From contig JAMDCU010000131.1 of assembly GCA_023489485.1 (NCBI GenBank), positions 89,554 through 130,442 of the forward strand: a DNA stretch of 40,889 nucleotides, in the 5' to 3' direction. The position numbers were made by a program, and so were the translations under genes. Source of the stretch: Chloroflexota bacterium. GTDB taxonomy: Bacteria; Chloroflexota; Anaerolineae; UBA4142. The notes beneath the pieces were generated by a model. That model had not been told where the DNA came from. It saw only the letters and a list, made by a program, of their open reading frames with translations, and searched no databases. Shown piece after piece: positions 34,314-40,889 of the stretch. Position 1 is the stretch's first letter. Each line of letters begins with the position of its first letter.

Positions 34314-36990
34314 CCATGTGCAGACCTTAGCCTGGGTCCTCACCGGAGCAGACATGCCCTGGTCGATTCAAAGACTCGCGTTACCCGAGGAATGGAGGCA
34401 ACTCCTCAATCGGTTATGGACGGAAATTAAGCGGGATATTGAAGACGACGCGGAAATCGCGGACGAGACCGAAATGTATCCTTTTCCGGTCACCAGTCTC
34501 AACGCGACGCTTCGCGCCACAATGAGCGATTTGGTGTCTATTCGCAAAGGGGTGGCTTCCCCACCCCGACCGGGCGATTCATCAAACCAGTGGCTGCTGA
34601 GCCATGAGCCCATTGACCCAGAGCTTTTGGCCCTGGTTGTCAAGGAATGGGCGCGCGTGACCTTTAAGCATGCGAGCGTGACCAGTCATCATCACCTCGT
34701 GGACCGATTGGACTCTTCCGACTTACGTTGGAAGCCCGAAACCGTGAACCTCGCACAGTATGGAACCGCTCCGAATGGCACCGCCGATCCCTCACAGTTG
34801 CATTTCAGTTTGTTGCCGGATTGGATTGCGAACCGGCTCACGCAGCCCGATGTCGTTCTACAGTTGGGTGAGAGACCGCTCCGGTTCTGCCGTTGCGCCA
34901 GTCCCGAAGACGGAGGAGCCGAGATCATTTCATGGGAACCACTCAGGTATGGAGACGACTGGCCGTTCTCGGTGCTTCTCACCTTTACGGTTCAGACAGT
35001 GCCGTTCCAACCTTATCCTGTCATCCATTGTGATGTGGGCATCCGTCGCTGGGCTGGACGCAAGGTCACCTGGACGGGCACCGCCGGAGACGCGACCACC
35101 GTGTACTTGCGATCAAAGGTAGGATGGCTGCCCGGTAAACATCGCGACTGCTTTGTGACGGCGAGCATGAAATGGTATCAAGGGGGCATGGCGTGGAGTG
35201 ACCATTTGGCAGAAATTCTAGACCACTTGACGCCGCTTCAACCCAAATATCCCTCGGCTCAGGGGCTGTTGGACGAACCCGCGTTTTGGTTGAATTTCGG
35301 CAATCCCATTGCGGCCGTTGTTTTCGATCAGGGGATGCACTTTGAAAACGGGGACAACGGGACGGGACATGAGGTGGAGGCAGGCATCAGCGTCTTCGAT
35401 CGCTACCGAATTGCAGACCAAATCGTGCCTTATCTGAAGCCCTACTTGGATTTTGCTCCGGAACTTGCCAGAGCGCCTCAGGTTCGCTGTACGAAAAGCA
35501 ACCGCCTTTTTCAAAAGGACTGGGCTCATCCCAGGGATGATAAGGAGGCAGTCAGCTTCGGCAAAGCGATGGAAGAAGAGATGATGCCCCGCCAGAATGC
35601 CATCGCAGCAGCACTGGACAGTTCTCCCCTTACCGTGGAACTTTGGACGCAGGATGAAAAGGGCGAGATCGCCCGTGAAATGAAAGCCATCGTTGCGGGG
35701 AATTTGGGCGAAGGGCGCGATTCAAGTATCCGTTATCGAACCCGATCACTCGGTGCGATAGGGCGCGAACTGGAAGTAAAGAGCAGAGAAAGGTACGCAT
35801 CAGGGGCCGACGTCCGGGTGGCGATCGAGCAGCGCGTCCGTGAAATTGAAGGATCTCTTTCGCCATCTACGAATCCGACCTTAGCCATCATCGAAATCCA
35901 ACCACGTCATGAATTCGATCCTCGAAAGCACACCGACCCCAAATCCGCCCTCCGGATCGGTGCCGCGGGACGCGGTTGCCATTCGCAGTTTATCACCACC
36001 AGTACCAAAGTCGTCGCCGAGCGTTGCTTCTCTGCCCTGCGCGACGGATTGCGCCAATTAGGCGTCGTGGGAGAGCTGCCCACGGTCGCGTCAGCCGAGT
36101 TTCCCGCCCCTGTACACTACGTCGGGATATGGCTGGCTAACATGCAGCGGCGCGGCAGCCCCACACTCAAGGCGGTGCGCGTTCCGATTGCGGTCCATTT
36201 GCGTTCGGATGGACAGGGCGGTATTCGAGTGAAAGTACCTGGCTTCAACCGGTGGTATGACTACCGCGAGGCACAACTTTTGCTTGCCACAGACCAGTAT
36301 CACAACCTGGTCGGCGAGAAAGGTAAGAAGGAGACGACAGTTACCGTTGCTAGCTTCGTCCGAGAGTTGCTCTCGCAGGACCTGCGGGCCCTCAATGAGC
36401 CTGTCCTGCTAATGGTAAATGCTCATAACCTGCGCGGGCGGCATGCGTGGTCGTGGCTGCAAAACCCACAAATCACGCAGGACCGTATCGCCTTTGGCGC
36501 CGAGGAGCCGGTGCCCGTCAGCGAGAACTGGCCTAATCTGCGCATCGCGCGCATTCGCGGTGCCGACCGCCACGAGACTCCCGAATGGTATGCAGAAGAT
36601 GCCGACGAGGAAATGCAGGGAAATTCGACTGGACTATGGGTTATCGGGGACCGTGTATTTGCGTCGACGGCGCAGAAGCCGGCCCAATTTAGAAGGTTCA
36701 TAGATCGCAGCTCCAAGATATCGGCGTGGACGGACCGCAATGGCAGAAGCTACGAGCCTCGGCCTTTTCGATACGCCTGGAATCCCGTTCTCTATGAGAT
36801 TACCCTCCCGTGTCTTCAACCCGGCGACCATCCAGTTGCATGGGCCACCTTGGTTCATCGGCTTCGCGACACGGCAATCCAGTTTAATGAGGCGACCGCG
36901 CTCCCCCTCCCGCTGCACCTCGCCCAGAAGATTGAAGAGTATGTATTGCCACGGAATCCGAAGCCGTTAGCTGGCGAGCGAGCCCATTGA
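34294..36990 (+). CDS. pPIWI-RE protein (prokaryotic PIWI with conserved R/E; DUF3962-like N-terminus)
   Basis: Long protein directly after the helicase with the MID/RNase-H-like C-terminal half TLAIIEIQ, KAVRVPIAVHLRSDGQGGIRVKVPGFNRWYDYREA, PVLLMVNAHNLRGRHAWSWLQN, LRIARIRGADRHETPEW, YAWNPVLYEITLP. Confidence 0.78.
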   Translation: MTKTKYDHVQTLAWVLTGADMPWSIQRLALPEEWRQLLNRLWTEIKRDIEDDAEIADETEMYPFPVTSLNATLRATMSDLVSIRKGVASPPRPGDSSNQWLLSHEPIDPELLALVVKEWARVTFKHASVTSHHHLVDRLDSSDLRWKPETVNLAQYGTAPNGTADPSQLHFSLLPDWIANRLTQPDVVLQLGERPLRFCRCASPEDGGAEIISWEPLRYGDDWPFSVLLTFTVQTVPFQPYPVIHCDVGIRRWAGRKVTWTGTAGDATTVYLRSKVGWLPGKHRDCFVTASMKWYQGGMAWSDHLAEILDHLTPLQPKYPSAQGLLDEPAFWLNFGNPIAAVVFDQGMHFENGDNGTGHEVEAGISVFDRYRIADQIVPYLKPYLDFAPELARAPQVRCTKSNRLFQKDWAHPRDDKEAVSFGKAMEEEMMPRQNAIAAALDSSPLTVELWTQDEKGEIAREMKAIVAGNLGEGRDSSIRYRTRSLGAIGRELEVKSRERYASGADVRVAIEQRVREIEGSLSPSTNPTLAIIEIQPRHEFDPRKHTDPKSALRIGAAGRGCHSQFITTSTKVVAERCFSALRDGLRQLGVVGELPTVASAEFPAPVHYVGIWLANMQRRGSPTLKAVRVPIAVHLRSDGQGGIRVKVPGFNRWYDYREAQLLLATDQYHNLVGEKGKKETTVTVASFVRELLSQDLRALNEPVLLMVNAHNLRGRHAWSWLQNPQITQDRIAFGAEEPVPVSENWPNLRIARIRGADRHETPEWYAEDADEEMQGNSTGLWVIGDRVFASTAQKPAQFRRFIDRSSKISAWTDRNGRSYEPRPFRYAWNPVLYEITLPCLQPGDHPVAWATLVHRLRDTAIQFNEATALPLPLHLAQKIEEYVLPRNPKPLAGERAH

Positions 36991-37127
36991 GCAAATCGTT
37001 CTGGCAAGTTGGCTTGACGTGCTGAGGCGAAAGTCTGTACGATGTTGTCGGCAAACCCGAATGGCATAGGTGGTTCGGCTTCGAGCCGGTAAAGCATATT
37101 TCTCTAGGCGGACAAGGGGGTTTCTAT

Positions 37128-38000
37128 ATGACGACTGCTATTCCAATGTTGCCAGTGGACATTTTTCAAACTCGGATAAAGGGACCTCCCCAGCGCGGGC
37201 TGGAGTTGATGTGCCGCGTCAAGAACCCGACGAGTTCCGATCTAGCTATTCTCGCGGCATGGGTCACCGTGGAGACATTGAATGGTTTGTCTCTGGGCGA
37301 GGGATGGCTGTTCCATTCGATGCATAACCGGGTCGACCCAGCAATCATTCGCGCCGGTGACACGGCCGATGGAGCTATCCTGATCGGTCTGCCGGCAACG
37401 GTGTTGCAGCAGATCGAGGACAGGAGGCAGGGAAATGACATCGAGTTGCGGATCTCGTCCCGCGTGACCGCATCGATTGTCGAACAAGTCAATGATCGTC
37501 GGATCTTGGGGTTGCCCTTCGAGACGAGTTTTGGGCTCCCAACAAATGGCTACCTAGAGTATCGTATCCCTCAATCCGATTGGGTGCAGAACCTGAAAAC
37601 CCTTGGATGGTCGGAGCTCGAAATTCTAGAGCTCCCATCCGCCAGACTCCGCGCAGATCCTCGGCTTGGTCGTGCTCTCGGGCGCTTGGAAGATGCGCTC
37701 GAGTGTCACCGCCGCGGCGAGTGGGAAGAAGCTATGGCGAACTGCCGTAAGGCTTTTGAGGCAGTGATGCTGGATGTGAGTGGGAAAGACGATATGAGGC
37801 GGGCCAGTGAGGAAACGTTGCGTGCTCTGGTCGGCGATTCTCCCAAAGTTGATCGGCTCAACAAGGTGATTTCTGAACTGGGCAAGTACTTGCATCTGGC
37901 AAGACACGAAGCGAGCGAGCCCATATCGGTTACACGTGCTGATGCCCAACTATCGATTCATCTGACTGCTGCGCTCCTTGATTATATGGCGAATGCATGA
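37128..38000 (+). CDS. HEPN-like C-terminal domain protein of a defence island
   Basis: LGRALGRLEDALECHRRGEWEEAMANCRKAFEAVMLDVS...LGKYLHLARHEASEPISVTRADAQLSIHLTAALLDYMA, helical HEPN-like region. Confidence 0.5.
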   Translation: MTTAIPMLPVDIFQTRIKGPPQRGLELMCRVKNPTSSDLAILAAWVTVETLNGLSLGEGWLFHSMHNRVDPAIIRAGDTADGAILIGLPATVLQQIEDRRQGNDIELRISSRVTASIVEQVNDRRILGLPFETSFGLPTNGYLEYRIPQSDWVQNLKTLGWSELEILELPSARLRADPRLGRALGRLEDALECHRRGEWEEAMANCRKAFEAVMLDVSGKDDMRRASEETLRALVGDSPKVDRLNKVISELGKYLHLARHEASEPISVTRADAQLSIHLTAALLDYMANA

Positions 38001-38099
38001 CTCGGAAACGGATGATGTTCAATGGACCCACGCGGAGTAAATCGCGACACAGAAAGCTGGCAGAAGATGCAAACCAGTTAATGGAGTCCTCAAGAGAAT

Positions 38100-39710
38100 A
38101 TGCCCAATTCAAATGAAAAAACAATAAAGCTGCTGATCCGCAAAACTAAGCCCGCAAGTGTTCGCTCTCACCGATACGGTACCATCCGTGTGCGACGGTT
38201 GACCCTTGGTGATATGGTTTTCCTGGAGAAACTGCTCGATGATAACCTGGCGGCGCGGGACTTGACGGTGAAGCTGATACAGCATCAAGTGTCAGCCCCT
38301 CCAGAAGCAATGCAGGACGTTGCCCTTTGGAAGGAACGATTGCTACTCCGTGTCGCAAATGCTTGGATGCAGGCAGAGAAACTTGGTCGGAACGCGGCGT
38401 CACAAGTCGCAACATGCGATGAATTCAAGCAGGCAGTCACGGATTACGTGGCGCAGCAACATCGACAAATGCAGGCGGCGATCGAATCCGTTGAAAGGAG
38501 TTACCGCGAGACGATTGCGCCAGCGCTCAACATTGCCACGTCGAGCATGTCTGGCATATCTGATTTGATGGCCAGCAGGCTGGGTACGATATACAAAGAC
38601 AACCTCGGTATCGCGCACCAATTGGACAGGGCTTTCGAATCAGGGGCTGCCTCCAAAATCGGAGCGGCGATCGCACGTGTTGCGATTGATCGTTCGCAGA
38701 TAGAACAGTTGGAATCCGTGATGACTCGAATGACTGCTGATATAGTGCCACCTTGGGTCCAGGAAGCTAGACTCGCACGTCAGACGATGGTCGACTCATT
38801 GGCATCGTTGGTTCCGGCGATCAAGTTCAACGCACAAATGGATCTCCTGTCTCGGACTACTCAGAGACAACTAATGCCAACGGATGCCTTTCAGCAGGCC
38901 GCGTCCGCAGTCTCGCAACTCGCTGAGGCGGCAAATATGGCGAAGATGTCGCAGATGACGCTTCTCGCAGAAACATCGTTGATGAAAGTACAGCCCCCGG
39001 ACATTGCCAGCCTCCTCAACGTGCAGCAAGAGCTTCGGGATAGTGTACGAGGAGCATTTTCCCAGTTCTCCAGCTCCTTTGCCGCTCTGTATCAACCGCC
39101 AGCGCATTTGCTCAGCGGCTCGGTCCCCTCCGTGAACGTTTTCAGGTTACCGCCGGTTGAGTATTTCGCGGGAGCACACCTACTAGAATCGATATCGATC
39201 GACGAAGCAGTCCGCGATATTACCCCACAGCAACAACAAGCGAAGACCGACATCGCGGGCGAAACCGAGGAATCCCTGCCTGCTCTGTTGGCACAGCTAA
39301 ACCCCTCACTTGTGCGGCTTTGGCGGGGGGCGAAACAAGCACTCGGATCGGATAATCCTGATCGCGTCAGACATTTCGCAATATCCTTTCGGGAGTTGAC
39401 GACACAGGTGTTGCATCACCTTGCTCCGGACGACCAGATTCGCGCGTGGAGCAATTCTCCCGATCACTTCCACCAGGGCCGTCCAACCCGGAGAGCGCGA
39501 CTTCAATTCATCTACCGCAGAGTCACGAACGACAAATTCGGCGGCTTTGTGGAAAGCGACATCACCACAAGCCTGGCGCTGCTTGATTTGTTTCAATCCG
39601 GAACTCACGGAGTCGCCGTTGAATACACCCCGGTGCAACTCGATGCCATGGCGCTGAAGATGGATGCCCTTATCCGATTCATCCTCGAAATCTCAGCAGG
39701 TAATGGATGA
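38100..39710 (+). CDS. Protein with predicted pPIWI-associating nuclease-like C-terminal domain
   Basis: LNPSLVRLWRGAKQALGSDNPDRVRHFAISFRELTTQVLHHLAPDDQIRAWSNSPDHFHQGRPTRRARLQFIYR...SLALLDLFQSGTHG; helical Met/Gln/Ala-rich middle. Confidence 0.6.
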   Translation: MPNSNEKTIKLLIRKTKPASVRSHRYGTIRVRRLTLGDMVFLEKLLDDNLAARDLTVKLIQHQVSAPPEAMQDVALWKERLLLRVANAWMQAEKLGRNAASQVATCDEFKQAVTDYVAQQHRQMQAAIESVERSYRETIAPALNIATSSMSGISDLMASRLGTIYKDNLGIAHQLDRAFESGAASKIGAAIARVAIDRSQIEQLESVMTRMTADIVPPWVQEARLARQTMVDSLASLVPAIKFNAQMDLLSRTTQRQLMPTDAFQQAASAVSQLAEAANMAKMSQMTLLAETSLMKVQPPDIASLLNVQQELRDSVRGAFSQFSSSFAALYQPPAHLLSGSVPSVNVFRLPPVEYFAGAHLLESISIDEAVRDITPQQQQAKTDIAGETEESLPALLAQLNPSLVRLWRGAKQALGSDNPDRVRHFAISFRELTTQVLHHLAPDDQIRAWSNSPDHFHQGRPTRRARLQFIYRRVTNDKFGGFVESDITTSLALLDLFQSGTHGVAVEYTPVQLDAMALKMDALIRFILEISAGNG

Positions 39711-39833
39711 CCATTCTTCATGCCAGTCTACGCTAACCAATGCACTCGGTCGTCAGGCAGGCTGATCTGCCAGGATGCCGGCAGCGTTTTGGCGAATCCT
39801 GAAATCCAAAGCATACTTGGGAGCGAATTTCCT

Positions 39834-40478
39834 ATGAGAGATGATCCAACGTTCCAGAAATGGTGCGATTGGCTGAAGGTCATCGAGCAGGAAGTGAGTA
39901 CGCTTTTTGCTCACCACGATATCTTTGGGACGACAATCGAGATCGTACAGAACAACCAGGCAATAGACAAGGCTTCTCCATTCTGGGGATACTTTATCAG
40001 AACGTACGCCGACGCGATGGTGATGGGAATCCGTCGTCAATGCAAAGACAAAAAGGACAGCATATCCTTGGCCCGACTGCTCCGCGAAATCGCAGCCAGC
40101 CCCAAGCTGGTTCAACGATCAGATTTCGAGTCACTCTGGAAAGAGCCTGACCCACTGGGTATCTACAAAAGATTGAAGCAGGAAGCATTCGACACCTACG
40201 CGAAGCCGGGCTCGCCCTACGTTGATAGTGCGCGCGTAATTAATGACCTCCACTCCCTTAAGCATACCTGCAAGGCAATCGAAGAGTACGCAGATCGCAG
40301 AGTGGCTCATTGGGATCAGAAGGATCCGAGCTTCGATCTCTCCCTAGATGCAATCTCTGCTGCGCTCAACGATCTGGGGACGCTGGTAACGCGCTACTAT
40401 CATATGTTGTTTGCAGCGAACCTCGACATACGTCCGCATTTCGCTTATCCTGTGTTTCGGGTGCTTGAAGTGCCTTGA
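39834..40478 (+). CDS. AbiU2-HEPN-like protein
   Basis: KWCDWLKVIEQEVSTLFAHHDIFGTTIEIVQNNQAI...YADAMVMGIRRQCKDKKDSISLARLLREIAASPKLV...KHTCKAIEEYADRRVAHWDQKDP; ORF 39720-40478, ATG 39834 fits the domain start. Confidence 0.65.
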   Translation: MRDDPTFQKWCDWLKVIEQEVSTLFAHHDIFGTTIEIVQNNQAIDKASPFWGYFIRTYADAMVMGIRRQCKDKKDSISLARLLREIAASPKLVQRSDFESLWKEPDPLGIYKRLKQEAFDTYAKPGSPYVDSARVINDLHSLKHTCKAIEEYADRRVAHWDQKDPSFDLSLDAISAALNDLGTLVTRYYHMLFAANLDIRPHFAYPVFRVLEVP

Positions 40479-40793
40479 CTGGTTTCGGTGCGGTCGGATG
40501 GCCCTGATTCCAAGGGCGAGCATTAAGAGAATGTTCGCCTGGGAGCCTGCTTAATCGGGGGATCTGATTCTCCAAATCCTGCGATCTATCACTCCCCAGA
40601 CCACCGTCGTTCTAGGTAATTCGGACAGAAAGCGGAGGAAGCCACTACCAGACGAGCTTTCTCGACCTCAAAATGCATCACCGGTGGCGATGCCACGACA
40701 CGGGAAGAGGCGTCGGGTTTGAGCATGTCTATCGCCGCAAGCCACCGTGGGAACCTGCAGACTTCCAGACGTTTCGCTTGGACGGAGGATACT

Positions 40794-40889
40794 GTGAGCA
40801 CTCGGTCGGAACTTCTTGTCCATTGGACTGGCAAGAAACAAGTCTTTGGCCTAACAGACGAATCTAGAATCACAGACGCATATGTTGAC
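40794..40889 (+). CDS. Start of an AbiGi-like protein, truncated by the window edge
   Basis: GTG 40794 behind ggagga: VSTRSELLVHWTGKKQVFGLTDESRITDAYVD, open to the last base. Confidence 0.4.
   Translation, partial: MSTRSELLVHWTGKKQVFGLTDESRITDAYVD

Noticed and set aside
1-40889. CRISPR arrays, tRNA or rRNA genes
   Set aside because: No regularly spaced repeats and no tRNA/rRNA signature noticed by eye; tRNAscan-SE, Infernal and a CRISPR finder would be decisive.

Overview
The window is a patchwork of accessory DNA. I worked from the ORF track and by eye; no database search was run. (1) 14-15628 (+): densely packed genes typical of an integrative or plasmid-like element: ParB-like protein, DUF2958, ERF-like and DUF1064-like proteins, an NPPY methyltransferase fused to a zinc ribbon and SF2/SNF2-like helicase, and RadC/JAB. 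(2) Inside that block, 1779-6527 looks like a Tn554-type element with three recombination genes (two tyrosine recombinases plus a small coiled-coil TnpC/DUF6262-like protein). It splits a small gene, has an identical 8-bp repeat AATTTGAG at both junctions, and carries a complete diverged homologue of the gene it disrupts. Crossing over at the repeat restores an in-frame 166-codon ORF. (3) 15925-20678: a B3/B4-domain (COG3382-like) pseudogene split by about 4 kb of inserted DNA carrying a transposase remnant, VOC and DUF1579-like genes, and three DHFR/RibD-C-like genes, one with an exact 111-bp in-frame tandem duplication. (4) 20785-27189 (-): a truncated family-B polymerase N-terminus and an ImuA-ImuB-DUF6504-DnaE2 mutagenesis cassette. 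SOS-box-like sites lie upstream of it and upstream of a neighbouring membrane-anchored LuxR-type regulator. (5) 27936-40889 (+): a defence island. It has a STAS-HATPase protein and a DUF4325-wHTH protein, then a three-gene pPIWI-RE system (zinc-ribbon PD-(D/E)XK nuclease, DinG-like helicase with four candidate Fe-S cysteines, pPIWI-RE protein), then HEPN-like, pPIWI-associated-nuclease-like and AbiU2-HEPN-like genes, and at the window edge an AbiGi-like start. The best candidates for undescribed biology are the switch-gated pPIWI-RE locus and the self-complementing Tn554-like insertion.
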